Part shown: positions 17,924-26,823 of the stretch, one piece after another
How positions within the stretch are numbered: position 1 is the stretch's first letter
Layout: every line of letters begins with the position of its first letter
From: Evansella cellulosilytica DSM 2522
GTDB lineage: Bacteria > Bacillota > Bacilli > Bacillales > Salisediminibacteriaceae
NCBI RefSeq assembly: GCF_000177235.2
Contig: NC_014829.1
Span: forward strand, 2,604,001-2,668,000
Direction: 5' to 3'
DNA length: 64,000 nt
Notes under the pieces: generated by a model
The model's database searches: none
The model's input: only the letters and a program-made list of their open reading frames with translations
What the model was told of the DNA's origin: nothing
Position numbers and translations under genes: made by a program

Positions 17924-19666
17924 TTATAACAACTCCTTGCATTCGTTGTAAATTTCTGATGGCAGGAATGGATTTCCGTCATACTTAAGAATTGACTGGA
18001 CATTTTGATAACATAAATTCATTTTCACTAATTGTGCAACTTGTCCAGTTGCGTTATTCTCAACAACTACAACTTTTTTAGCTTTATTCACCATTCCTCT
18101 CAACTCTTCAGTTGGAAACGGATGAAGAAGTCTAATATGTCCATGGTTTACTTTTATTCCCTCTGTCTCTAATCTAGGAATGACCTCTTGAATGGTGCCT
18201 CTTGTTGAGTTTACACCAAGAATAAGCAAGTCTGCTTCTTCATGACGTTCATCTTTAAAGATCGGATTAGGAAATACTTCGGTCAGTTTATCTAACTTTT
18301 TCATTCTTTTATCCATTTGTGCTTTCCTATTAATAGGACTTTCCGAAGGTTTCCCTTGTTCATTATGTTCAACACCAGTTACATGGTGAAGTCCATGCTT
18401 CACACCAGGAACCACGCGTGAAGATATACCATCCTCTGTTACTTCATAGCGTTTAAAATATTGACCTTTTTCTAGTTCTGGTAATTCTTCTGTTAGATTT
18501 AGCTTCCCTCTACGAATCTCAATTCTATTAAAATCTAAAGGCTCTACCGTTTGTTTACCTAATGATAAGGCCAAATCTGTGACGATAATGACAGGGACTT
18601 GATATTCCTCAGCAATGTTAAATGCTTCAATAGCATCATAAAACGCCTCTTCTACTGTAGATGGTGCTATAACGACTTTAGGTATTTCCCCATGCGTACC
18701 ATAAATCATTGCAAAAATATCTGATTGTTCTTGTTTTGTAGGAAGTCCAGTACTTGGCCCCCCACGTTGCGTGTCAACAATCACAAGCGGTGTCTCTGTT
18801 ATCCCACTTAATCCGATTGCCTCCATCATAAGTGATAAGCCCGGACCTGCAGAAGCTGTTAAGCTCCGTACACCAGCATAGTTTGCACCGATTGCCATTG
18901 TACATGCTGCAATTTCATCTTCTGTTTGAATAACCGTTCCACCAAATTCGGGAAGCTTTTTAATCAAATATTCCATAATCTCAGATGCGGGTGTAATCGG
19001 GTAAGCTGGCATAAATCTTGCTCCACCTGCTAACGCCCCCATTGCGATTGCATCGTTCCCAATCATAAATAAACGATTTTTTCCATCTGCTCTTTCTAAC
19101 TCATAGTCTCCAATTTTATCTTGTGCTTCATTATGAAAGTATTCCATCCCTTTCTTGATCGCTTCCATGTTTTTCTCAACAACAGAAGCACCTTTACGGG
19201 AGAAAATTTGTTCCACTACCGATTGAAAGTCATCTGCTTTAACACCTAATAAAGCACTAGATGCTCCTACGGCAACCATATTTTTCATCAAAGACGTACC
19301 TAACTCTGTTGCAATTTCTGTAAATGGAATTGAGAATAAATATGCTTTACACCCGTCAGGCAAAACTGGTGAGAACTTACTATCACCAATGATAATAGCA
19401 CCAGGACGCAATTCATGATGGTTTAAATCTATCGTCTCTTGGTCGAATGCCACAAGAATATCTAAATCATCAGATATTGAATTCATCGGTTGAGTACTCA
19501 CACGAATTTTATTATTTGTATGTCCCCCTTTGATTCTCGAAGAAAAATGACGATAGCCGTATAAATAATAACCTAATCGACTCAATGCCATTGAAAATAT
19601 TTCTCCGGTACTTTCGATACCTTCACCTTGCTGTCCTCCAACTTTCCATGAAAGTTGATTGATCAT
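17924..19666 (-). CDS. korA: 2-oxoacid:ferredoxin oxidoreductase, fused gamma-alpha subunit
   Basis: The 580-residue protein fuses the gamma domain (VGGQQGEGIESTGEIF at the N-terminus, about residues 1-190) to the alpha pyrimidine-binding domain (AYPITPASEIMEYL, SAGPGLSLMMEAIGLS) and a C-terminal transketolase-C-like domain. Start at ATG 19666, where GGAGG is 5 nt upstream; the GTG at 19678 lies before that site. KorB follows after one base, so the two are translated together. A candidate cre site 175 bp upstream suggests carbon catabolite control. B. cereus-group genomes have a similar korAB position between spoVS and miaB. Confidence 0.93.
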   Translation of the reverse strand: MINQLSWKVGGQQGEGIESTGEIFSMALSRLGYYLYGYRHFSSRIKGGHTNNKIRVSTQPMNSISDDLDILVAFDQETIDLNHHELRPGAIIIGDSKFSPVLPDGCKAYLFSIPFTEIATELGTSLMKNMVAVGASSALLGVKADDFQSVVEQIFSRKGASVVEKNMEAIKKGMEYFHNEAQDKIGDYELERADGKNRLFMIGNDAIAMGALAGGARFMPAYPITPASEIMEYLIKKLPEFGGTVIQTEDEIAACTMAIGANYAGVRSLTASAGPGLSLMMEAIGLSGITETPLVIVDTQRGGPSTGLPTKQEQSDIFAMIYGTHGEIPKVVIAPSTVEEAFYDAIEAFNIAEEYQVPVIIVTDLALSLGKQTVEPLDFNRIEIRRGKLNLTEELPELEKGQYFKRYEVTEDGISSRVVPGVKHGLHHVTGVEHNEQGKPSESPINRKAQMDKRMKKLDKLTEVFPNPIFKDERHEEADLLILGVNSTRGTIQEVIPRLETEGIKVNHGHIRLLHPFPTEELRGMVNKAKKVVVVENNATGQVAQLVKMNLCYQNVQSILKYDGNPFLPSEIYNECKELL

Positions 19667-19839
19667 CTGTTCCTCCACCCCTTCTTAATTGACAATGAAA
19701 TCTAGTACGATATTTTCGTGATTGTAAATACATTGAACTATTCTAAAATATGTAAATCTAACTGCTGGTATACTACTTTCGTTCCCATAAATCTATAAAA
19801 AAGATTATTGAACATAAGCACCACACCATGTCAAGTATA

Positions 19840-19853
19840 GGAAAGCGTTTACA
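19840..19853 (-). promoter_or_regulatory. Candidate cre (CcpA) site upstream of korA
   Basis: The minus strand reads TGTAAACGCTTTCC, which fits the cre consensus TGWAANCGNTNWCA except at the last base. It lies in the 446-bp gap 19667-20112 that otherwise holds no gene. A weak promoter-like TTTAGA-17-TACAAT lies just upstream on the same strand (about 19880-19908), so CcpA would block downstream of it. Confidence 0.45.
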
Positions 19854-20051
19854 GCACCTATATTTGACTATTACTTTTATATTGTAACATAACTTTCACA
19901 ATTTCTAAAACAAGAATATTCATTCAATTTCGGTTAGTTTGATTGATTAAAAAAAATAGTAGTGCAAACCCTTCATTTTCCTAAGTTTATTAAAAAATCA
20001 CCAATAGAAAAAAGTTTTTCTAATCAAAAAAACTTTCTAAACAAAACAAAA

Positions 20052-20080
20052 AAGAGGCTCTTCAAAAGTCTCCCCCTTTT
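20052..20080 (-). terminator. Possible terminator after spoVS
   Basis: On the minus strand GAGACT and AGCCTC pair imperfectly around a short loop and are followed by TTTTTTG. The stem is weak; AT-rich sequence surrounds it. Confidence 0.4.
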
Positions 20081-20112
20081 AAAGCAACCCCCAAAAAATA
20101 TACATCAATTAG

Positions 20113-20373
20113 TTAGCGTGGTTCAATTATCATTTTAATAGCGGTGCGCTCTTCACCATCAATTTGAATGTCCGTAAACGCAGGGATGCAAATGAGATCA
20201 ATACCACTAGGTGCTACGAACCCTCTAGCAATAGCAATGGCCTTAATAGATTGATTAAGTGCCCCTGCTCCAATTGCTTGAATCTCAGCTGCCCCTCTTT
20301 CTCGAATTACTCCAGCCAACGCTCCTGCGACAGAATTAGGATTAGATTTTGCTGAAACTTTTAATACTTCCAT
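20113..20373 (-). CDS. spoVS: Stage V sporulation protein S
   Basis: SpoVS is a small conserved protein of the Alba-like class that affects spore coat assembly and septation timing. The 86-residue sequence is almost invariant across spore formers: MEVLKVSAKSNPNSVAGALA, GAGALNQSIKAIAIARG and a C-terminal AIKMIIEPR. AAGGAGG lies just before ATG 20373. It is transcribed after ymdB. A sigma-H-like -35 is seen upstream, fitting known sigma-H control in B. subtilis. The start and length are certain. Confidence 0.96.
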   Translation of the reverse strand: MEVLKVSAKSNPNSVAGALAGVIRERGAAEIQAIGAGALNQSIKAIAIARGFVAPSGIDLICIPAFTDIQIDGEERTAIKMIIEPR

Positions 20374-20427
20374 TTCAGAACCTCCTTAAAGATGAATTGG
20401 TGGTATATAGATCTTAAAACATATCTT

Positions 20428-20436
20428 TAATCCTCT
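20428..20436 (-). promoter_or_regulatory. Candidate sigma-H -35 element of spoVS
   Basis: The minus strand reads AGAGGATTA, a full match to the sigma-H -35 pattern RnAGGAwWW. The expected -10 (RnnGAAT) about 12 bases on is only partly matched (AAGATCT region), so the call is tentative. Confidence 0.3.
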
Positions 20437-20541
20437 CTTTATCTATATTAAAAACTAAAGATATGGAGTTACAAAATGGATGGTATCAAAGACGCTTTTC
20501 TTCTATATATTCAAATAAATATGAATATATGCTTCATTTTA

Positions 20542-21336
20542 TTAGTCAAAAAATGGACGGTCTTCATTAATGGATATGCGTTTAATCGTTTCAGCTTGGC
20601 CAGTTTGCTTATTTAAAGTAATAAATACTCCGTTACATTGTTCCCGTCCATTTGTTACCTCAAACCTAACTGGTAAATTAGTAATAAACTTCTGTATAAC
20701 AGCTTCTTTTTCTACACCTAAAATACCATCGTAAGGTCCCGTCATGCCAACATCAGATATATATGCTGTACCACCGGGTAGTATCCTTTCATCCGCAGTT
20801 TGTACATGTGTATGCGTTCCAACAACTGCAGAAACTTTTCCATCAAAGTACCAGCCTATCGCTTGCTTTTCACTCGTAACCTCCGCATGGAAATCAATAA
20901 ATATATATGGAGTCTTCTCTCTCACCTCTGCTACTATTTCTTCTAGCACTGTGAAGGGGCAATCAATCGGTTGCATAAATGTCCTACCTTGTCCATTTAT
21001 GACAGCAATTGTACTGTTACCTATCTTTTTCAAGACGTAACCAACACCAGGATTCCCTCTTGGGAAGTTGGCTGGCCTAATGAGATCCTTTGCATTATCT
21101 ATAAAATCAAATATTTCCTTTTTATCCCATGCATGATTCCCTAATGTAATAACATCTGCACCGCATTCCCTAATTTCATGGTAAATCTTCTCTGTTAAAC
21201 CTTTTCCACCTGCAGCATTTTCGCCATTAACGATCGTAATATCGGGCCGATATTTGCTTTTCAGCTTCGGTAAATATTGCTTTAGTGCATTTCTTCCTGG
21301 AGAACCTACAATATCTCCTATAAATAATACTTTCAT
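20542..21336 (-). CDS. ymdB: YmdB phosphodiesterase
   Basis: YmdB is a metallophosphoesterase with 2',3'-cyclic nucleotide phosphodiesterase activity that affects biofilm and motility decisions in B. subtilis. The 264-residue protein keeps the metal ligands: Asp8 (GDIVGSPGR), Glu39-Asn40 (NGENAAGGKG), Asn67-His68 (LGNHAWD), a His in DFHAE and the HTH pair in VVGTHTHVQ. In B. subtilis it is cotranscribed with rny. Here 691 bp, a repeat element and a strong terminator separate the two, so ymdB needs its own promoter. Confidence 0.95.
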   Translation of the reverse strand: MKVLFIGDIVGSPGRNALKQYLPKLKSKYRPDITIVNGENAAGGKGLTEKIYHEIRECGADVITLGNHAWDKKEIFDFIDNAKDLIRPANFPRGNPGVGYVLKKIGNSTIAVINGQGRTFMQPIDCPFTVLEEIVAEVREKTPYIFIDFHAEVTSEKQAIGWYFDGKVSAVVGTHTHVQTADERILPGGTAYISDVGMTGPYDGILGVEKEAVIQKFITNLPVRFEVTNGREQCNGVFITLNKQTGQAETIKRISINEDRPFFD

Positions 21337-21489
21337 TCATCTGTACTCCTTTGTTGTCAACATATTACTATTTCTTCTATTATTCCACAATCATCCTGTA
21401 TATCCAAATACTTTTTCCTTATACGACAATATTAGTCACTGTATTTCAGTTTTGAGTATTTTCAACAGCTTATTTCGTTGTTTTTCTAC

Positions 21490-21861
21490 AAGTCTCTTTT
21501 CGAATAGATTGTTGTTTTTAAGAATATTTATTTGCTTGGCTCCACTACAGGTAGACGTTTTCCGCGGTCAAGGCTTCAAGAGGGACTGGAAAAGTTGTTT
21601 TATACTTTTTCAGTGCCCTTCGATATTTACCTTTTCCAGTCCCTCAATGCAAAGAGCAAAGTCGTTGCAATCTTTTGAAACCCTACTATGAGTGCCTTTC
21701 TCATAGTACAACGTACGAAGCCATTGCTATCCCTCTCCGCACCGATGGATCTTCCGCTCTCAACCTGTCTCTTCCTCTACATGTAACGCTCGTCGCTGGA
21801 GTCGCCACCTTTCGTTTCACCAAGCCTAAAAAATAAACTAAATTTATGAAAACAGCTTTCT
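21490..21861. repeat. MITE-like intergenic repeat, copy A, with inserted hairpins
   Basis: The left arm (about 21490-21580) matches copy B over roughly 85 bp, including ATTTATTTGCTTGGCTCCA and TTTCCGCGG. The right arm (about 21735-21861) matches copy B from GATGGATCTTC to GAAAACAGCTTT. The ends are imperfect inverted repeats. Between the arms are two hairpins not in copy B: a perfect 15-bp stem at 21580-21594/21631-21645 and a 9-bp stem at 21684-21692/21700-21708. It fills most of the 691-bp gap 21337-22027 between ymdB and rny and encodes nothing I can support. Confidence 0.8.
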
Positions 21862-22004
21862 ACAAAAAGTCTTGTTTTTTATCATGTAGATGTTAGTCCG
21901 ATAACCAAGAGAATAGCCTTGTTAGAATAAGATAAAGCTATTGAAGAGCAAAACGATTAGTAGACTATAGGGTAATACTTAAGATAGGTTAATATTTTAT
22001 AAAA

Positions 22005-22034
22005 AAAATAAAGTGGCAATAGCCACTTTATTTT
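22005..22034 (-). terminator. Terminator overlapping the end of rny
   Basis: A perfect 13-bp stem AAAATAAAGTGGC/GCCACTTTATTTT with a 4-nt loop is followed by a T-run on the minus strand. The rny stop codon lies inside the upstream arm. Confidence 0.92.
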
Positions 22035-23593
22035 GCATACTCAACTGCCCTTGTTTCACGGATCACAGTCACTTTTATGTGTCCAGGATAATCTAACTCA
22101 TCTTCGATTTTTTTCGTAATTTCACGAGCCAATCGGTACGAGTCCTCATCCGTTATAAAATCGGGCTTAACCATAATACGCACTTCTCGTCCTGCTTGAA
22201 TGGCAAATGTTTTTTCTACACCTTCAAACGATTCAGAGATTTCTTCTAATTTCTCAAGTCGCTTAATATAAGTTTCTAGCGTTTCCCGTCTTGCTCCCGG
22301 TCTTGCTGCTGATAAAGCATCAGCTGCAGCGACTAATGTTGCAATGATAGAAGTTGCTTCCGTGTCACCATGGTGGGAAGCAATACTATTAATAACGACA
22401 GGGTGTTCTTTATATTTCGTGGCAAGTTCAACACCTATTTCTACGTGACTTCCTTCCACTTCATGATCAATTGCTTTACCAAGGTCATGTAAAAGACCAG
22501 CGCGGCGAGCTAATTGAACATCTTCTCCGATTTCTGCGGCCATTAACCCACTTAAATAGGCTACCTCCATGGAGTGTTTAAGAACATTTTGACCATAGCT
22601 AGTTCTGAATTTTAAACGCCCAAGAATTTTTATTAAATCTGGGTGTAAATTATGAATTCCCATTTCAAATGTCGTTTGCTCCCCGTATTCACGGATAAGC
22701 TCATCGACCTCACGTCTAGACTTGTCCACTGTTTCTTCAATTCGAGCCGGATGGATTCTACCATCTTGAACGAGTTTTTCTAAAGCTGTTTTTGCGATTT
22801 CTCGTCGAATTGGATCAAAACCAGATAAAATGACCGCTTCAGGAGTATCATCAATTATTAAGTCGATACCTGTTAATGTTTCTAATGCACGTATATTTCG
22901 ACCTTCTCTACCAATAATACGTCCTTTCATTTCATCATTAGGTAAGGTTACAACCGATACAGTTGTTTCAGCGACATGGTCTGCAGCACAACGTTGAATA
23001 GACATTGATAGGATTTCTCTAGCCTTCTTATCAGCCTCTTCCTTAGCTGATGTAACAGCATCTTTTATTAATACTGCTTTTTCATGTGTCAACTCTTCGT
23101 CAACAGATTTCATAATAATTTCACGTGCTTCGTCTTTAGTAAAACCAGAAATTCGCTCTAATTCTTGTAGTTGCTTTTCTAACATTTCCTCGACTTTGCT
23201 ATTCATCTCGTCGATTTGTTGTTGACGTTTGGACAAGTCAATTTCTCTCTTTTCCAGAGATTCTTCCTTTTTGTCTAACGTTTCACTCTTTCGATCCAAT
23301 ATCTCTTCTTTTTGAACTAATCGATTTTCTTGTTTCTGAATATCATTACGACGATCCCGAACTTCTCGCTCTGCTTCCATACGTAATTTATGGGCTTCAT
23401 CCTTTGCTTCAAGGATAGCCTCCTTCTTACTTGCGTCCGCTTCGCGTTTAGCATCTTCAATCGTCTGCTTTGCCAGTTGCTCTGCACTGGAAATCTTAGC
23501 TTCTGCAATGGATTTGCGAACGAAGTATCCAATAAAGAAAACGATTATTGCAGTGAATAGCAAAATGAGGATTTGAATAAAAGGATTAGGCAT
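22028..23593 (-). CDS. rny: Ribonuclease Y
   Basis: RNase Y is the membrane-bound endoribonuclease that starts decay of many mRNAs. The 521-residue protein (520 in B. subtilis) has an N-terminal transmembrane segment (about 5-22), a long charged coiled coil (about 30-190), a KH domain ([15 protein letters not shown], about 225-240) and an HD domain ([10 protein letters not shown], about 365-375). GAGGAGGTGAATCAG precedes ATG 23593. A near-consensus sigma-A promoter is present upstream. A terminator ends it, so it is probably transcribed alone. Confidence 0.97.
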   Translation of the reverse strand: MPNPFIQILILLFTAIIVFFIGYFVRKSIAEAKISSAEQLAKQTIEDAKREADASKKEAILEAKDEAHKLRMEAEREVRDRRNDIQKQENRLVQKEEILDRKSETLDKKEESLEKREIDLSKRQQQIDEMNSKVEEMLEKQLQELERISGFTKDEAREIIMKSVDEELTHEKAVLIKDAVTSAKEEADKKAREILSMSIQRCAADHVAETTVSVVTLPNDEMKGRIIGREGRNIRALETLTGIDLIIDDTPEAVILSGFDPIRREIAKTALEKLVQDGRIHPARIEETVDKSRREVDELIREYGEQTTFEMGIHNLHPDLIKILGRLKFRTSYGQNVLKHSMEVAYLSGLMAAEIGEDVQLARRAGLLHDLGKAIDHEVEGSHVEIGVELATKYKEHPVVINSIASHHGDTEATSIIATLVAAADALSAARPGARRETLETYIKRLEKLEEISESFEGVEKTFAIQAGREVRIMVKPDFITDEDSYRLAREITKKIEDELDYPGHIKVTVIRETRAVEYAK

Positions 23594-23729
23594 ATCTGAT
23601 TCACCTCCTCATGCTATTTCTTGTTGGAACATAGTTTCAATTGTCTAACATTGTCATTTGATAAAACGTGTACATTGAGTACAGTTAATACAGATTGAGT
23701 ATGTGTTAGGTATGACAGTATTCTTTCTA

Positions 23730-23758
23730 ATTGTATTCTTCATACATAACAATGTCAA
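23730..23758 (-). promoter_or_regulatory. sigma-A promoter of rny
   Basis: On the minus strand TTGACA, exactly 17 bases, then TACAAT. This is a nearly perfect vegetative promoter about 130 bp before the rny start. The 388-bp gap 23594-23981 holds this promoter and the recA hairpin and no gene. Confidence 0.75.
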
Positions 23759-23811
23759 GCTTTGGAAACACTTATAACAATGATATTATGTAGGAAAGTA
23801 TAGAATGTCGA

Positions 23812-23858
23812 AAAGGGGAGACTAGAAAGGTTGTTTTTACCTTTCTAGTCTCCCCTTT
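23812..23858 (-). terminator. Hairpin after recA (20-bp perfect stem)
   Basis: Arms AAAGGGGAGACTAGAAAGGT (23812-23831) and its complement (23839-23858) pair over 20 bp without a mismatch around a 7-nt loop. Only TTTT follows on the minus strand. Same family as 13936 and 16995. Confidence 0.7.
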
Positions 23859-23981
23859 ATGATTTTTATAAACTTATGGGACTCCATATGAAAGCAGTGG
23901 AACTTCGCCATATCTCATAATGTATTTGTGAGAGCTTTCTGCTCTTCTCAGAAGTACGCCGACGGAAACAAGCTTTTTACT

Positions 23982-25031
23982 TTATTTTAAATCTAATGCC
24001 AAATCCTCAGGCATTTTTTCATCATCTTCTGGAGCAACCTTAGGCGTATCCAAACTATGATATTCTCTAATTTGTTTTTCAATCGCTAAGGTGATTTCTT
24101 CATTTTCCTTCAAGAACTGTTTTGAATTTTCACGCCCTTGCCCGAGACGCTCTTCGTTATAGGAGTACCATGCACCACTTTTTTGTACAATATCAAGATC
24201 AGAAGCAATATCTAACAATGACCCTTCTCGAGAGATTCCTTCTCCGTACATAATATCAACCTCAGCAGTCCTAAAAGGTGGAGCGACTTTATTTTTCACA
24301 ACTTTGATTTTTGTCTTGTTACCGACCATATCGTTACCTTGTTTTAATGTTTCTGCTCGACGTACTTCAAGCCTTACTGAAGAGTAGAATTTAAGAGCAC
24401 GTCCACCTGGAGTTGTTTCAGGGTTACCAAACATAACGCCTACTTTTTCACGAATTTGGTTAATAAAAATAGCGATTGTTTTAGATTTATTAATTGCTCC
24501 AGATAGCTTACGCAATGCTTGTGACATTAAACGTGCTTGAAGCCCAACATGACTATCTCCCATCTCCCCCTCAATCTCTGCTTTCGGAACCAATGCAGCT
24601 ACTGAGTCAATGACGAGTATATCTACTGCCCCACTACGAACAAGTGCTTCAGCAATTTCTAGTGCTTGCTCCCCAGTATCAGGTTGAGAAAGTAACAACT
24701 CATCAATGTTAACACCTAGTTTTTGTGCATAAATTGGATCTAGCGCATGTTCAGCATCAATGAATGCTGCTTGTCCACCATTTCGTTGCGTTTCTGCAAT
24801 AGCATGTAAAGCTACAGTTGTTTTACCAGAAGATTCCGGACCATAAATTTCAATAATTCTTCCTTTTGGGTATCCTCCAACACCTAATGCAATATCTAAC
24901 GCTAATGCACCACTAGATACAGTCGATACACGTTGCTCTGCTTGTTCTCCCAATTTCATAATGGAACCTTTTCCGAATTGCTTTTCAATTTGACGTAACG
25001 CCATGTCAAGGGCTTGTTTACGATCTGACAT
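23982..25031 (-). CDS. recA: Recombinase RecA
   Basis: RecA drives homologous recombination and triggers the SOS response. I start at ATG 25031 (349 residues; the reading to 25058 lacks a ribosome binding site, while AAGGAGAGG precedes this ATG). Visible: P-loop GPESSGKTT (64-72), the L1 and L2 loop regions ([29 protein letters not shown]) and a short acidic C-terminus. Promoter and LexA box are upstream. A helicase gene separates it from cinA, which is usually adjacent. Confidence 0.98.
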   Translation of the reverse strand: MSDRKQALDMALRQIEKQFGKGSIMKLGEQAEQRVSTVSSGALALDIALGVGGYPKGRIIEIYGPESSGKTTVALHAIAETQRNGGQAAFIDAEHALDPIYAQKLGVNIDELLLSQPDTGEQALEIAEALVRSGAVDILVIDSVAALVPKAEIEGEMGDSHVGLQARLMSQALRKLSGAINKSKTIAIFINQIREKVGVMFGNPETTPGGRALKFYSSVRLEVRRAETLKQGNDMVGNKTKIKVVKNKVAPPFRTAEVDIMYGEGISREGSLLDIASDLDIVQKSGAWYSYNEERLGQGRENSKQFLKENEEITLAIEKQIREYHSLDTPKVAPEDDEKMPEDLALDLK

Positions 25032-25083
25032 GTTTTCCTCTCCTTTATCAAATAACATTCATGTATTTGTTTTTTCTAGTTTT

Positions 25084-25112
25084 ATCTTACCTTTTTTTTC
25101 GATCTTTGCCAA
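25084..25112 (-). promoter_or_regulatory. sigma-A promoter of recA
   Basis: On the minus strand TTGGCA, a 17-base spacer and TAAGAT, about 50 bp before the recA start. The LexA box lies directly upstream of the -35. Confidence 0.65.
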
Positions 25113-25120
25113 TAGTTTTA

Positions 25121-25134
25121 CAAACATTCGTTCG
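25121..25134 (-). promoter_or_regulatory. LexA (DinR) box upstream of recA
   Basis: The minus strand reads CGAACGAATGTTTG, matching the Bacillus SOS box CGAAC-N4-GTTCG at all but one base. Its place just upstream of the recA promoter supports SOS control. Confidence 0.75.
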
Positions 25135-25189
25135 CCTTTTATTTTACATTGTAAACAATTAGATAGCAAGCTTTTCTACTCCAAAAATA

Positions 25190-25226
25190 AAAAATTCGTT
25201 CCACCTCCCATTAGGAACGAATTTTT
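25190..25226 (-). terminator. Terminator after the DEAD-box helicase gene
   Basis: A perfect 13-bp stem AAAAATTCGTTCC/GGAACGAATTTTT with an 11-nt loop, T-runs on both sides. It ends the pgsA/cinA/helicase transcript ahead of recA's own promoter. Confidence 0.85.
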
Positions 25227-25236
25227 TTACTAGCAT

Positions 25237-26823
25237 CTATCTATTTCTTTTTGGCCTTGGTTTTGCAGGTTCTAAATTAATTCTTGCACCATTTACTCGA
25301 GAATACTTCAATCCTTCATACACAAATGGAGCAACCTCCTGTGGGACTTCCATAAAAGTAAAATTATCGAAAATATCAATTCTTCCTACTGACTTTGTTG
25401 GAATCCCAACAAGCTGGGACACCTCTTCAGCTAATTTTTTCGGTGTTAATTCAATGTTCCTTCCTACATTGATAAAAAATCTAGTCATTCCTTTTTGAGC
25501 ACCTGTATCACCAAAATCATAACCATCATCGTTTAGATCTTCATGACTATAAAAGGCAAGCTTTAATAAAGATGCTACTATTTTATTTGGTGGATATTGA
25601 TTTAGTAAATCACTAACTAAATCATCATATAAGCCCGCGTCATCTTCCTCACTTTCAATGAGATCTATAATTTGTCCTTTCCAAACATGCTGCTGCTTTT
25701 CAACAACTTCTTCAACTGAAGGTATACGTTGTGAAGGTATTGTCATTTTTATCTCAGCTTCGATAGACCTCAGATGCTTCATTTCACGTGGCGTAACTAA
25801 TGTTACTGCTACTCCTTCGCGACCTGCTCTCCCCGTTCTACCAATACGGTGTACATAGCTTTCTGGATCTTGAGGAATATCATAGTTGATTACGTGTGAG
25901 ACATTTTCCACGTCAATACCTCGAGCAGCAACATCTGTCGCAATTAAAAATTCAATAGAAGAGTCTCTAAACTTTTTCATGACAATATCTCGTTGAGATT
26001 GCGTTAAATCACCATGTAGACCATCTGCCATATAACCACGTGCTTGAAGTGCTTCTGTTAACTCCGCTACACCTTTTTTTGTACGACAGAAAATGATGCC
26101 AAGGTCTATTGTTTCACTATCTATCACTCTACATAATGAATCGAGCTTATTTTTTTCCAGCACTTTAAAATACACTTGATTGATCGACGGTGCTGTGACC
26201 TCTCCTTTACTTATTGTCACTTGTTTAGGGTTATTCATATATTTATTAGACAATTTTCTAATGGGGGGCGGCATAGTCGCCGAAAACAGCATTGTTTGAC
26301 GATTAGTATTCACTTGTTGAAGAATTTTTTCAATATCTTCAATAAAACCCATATCAAGCATCTCATCTGCTTCATCTAAAATTAATGTATGAACACTTCT
26401 AAGCTGAAGTGTTTTACGATTTAAATGATCTAACACTCTCCCAGGCGTTCCTACAACTACTTGAACACCACGTTTTAAAGCTTTTATTTGATGTCCAATT
26501 GACTGACCACCATAAATTGGTAAAATTTGCGATCGTTTAAACTTTGATAATTTTTGCAACTCCCCAGCCACTTGTATTGCAAGCTCTCGTGTAGGGGTTA
26601 ATATTAACGATTGGACTTGTCTATCAGAGGTAACTTTTTCTAATAGCGGAATACCAAACGCCGCAGTTTTTCCTGTACCAGTTTGCGCTTGTCCAATTAC
26701 ATCATGCCCTTTTAATATTTCGGGGATTACTTTTTCTTGTATAGGAGATGGTGCCTCAAAGCCCATATCCTTTATTGCCTTTTTAATATCATTAGAGATT
26801 TGAAAGTCTTCAAATTTCATCAT
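25237..26823 (-). CDS. DEAD-box ATP-dependent RNA helicase
   Basis: A 528-residue RNA helicase of the CshA/DbpA group. Seen in order: Q motif FQISNDIKKAIKDMGFEAPSPIQ, motif I AQTGTGKT, PTRELAIQ, VVGTPGR, DEAD in LILDEADEMLD, SAT in LFSATMPP, and HRIGRTGRAG. The C-terminus (about 445-520) looks like a DbpA-type RNA-binding domain, and the tail is basic. Its ATG overlaps the cinA stop by one base (TAATG), so translation is coupled. The gene sits between cinA and recA, where B. subtilis has none. Likely roles are ribosome assembly or mRNA decay; which paralogue it is cannot be told here. Confidence 0.9.
   Translation of the reverse strand: MMKFEDFQISNDIKKAIKDMGFEAPSPIQEKVIPEILKGHDVIGQAQTGTGKTAAFGIPLLEKVTSDRQVQSLILTPTRELAIQVAGELQKLSKFKRSQILPIYGGQSIGHQIKALKRGVQVVVGTPGRVLDHLNRKTLQLRSVHTLILDEADEMLDMGFIEDIEKILQQVNTNRQTMLFSATMPPPIRKLSNKYMNNPKQVTISKGEVTAPSINQVYFKVLEKNKLDSLCRVIDSETIDLGIIFCRTKKGVAELTEALQARGYMADGLHGDLTQSQRDIVMKKFRDSSIEFLIATDVAARGIDVENVSHVINYDIPQDPESYVHRIGRTGRAGREGVAVTLVTPREMKHLRSIEAEIKMTIPSQRIPSVEEVVEKQQHVWKGQIIDLIESEEDDAGLYDDLVSDLLNQYPPNKIVASLLKLAFYSHEDLNDDGYDFGDTGAQKGMTRFFINVGRNIELTPKKLAEEVSQLVGIPTKSVGRIDIFDNFTFMEVPQEVAPFVYEGLKYSRVNGARINLEPAKPRPKRNR

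Noticed and set aside
17923-18003. N-terminal extension of korB by 27 residues
   Set aside because: It lies wholly inside korA and the translation is unlike the family; ATG 17922 follows AGGAG.
21254-21691. 145-codon plus-strand frame over the ymdB start and repeat copy A
   Set aside because: Antisense to ymdB and then through the repeat; composition is that of non-coding AT-rich DNA.
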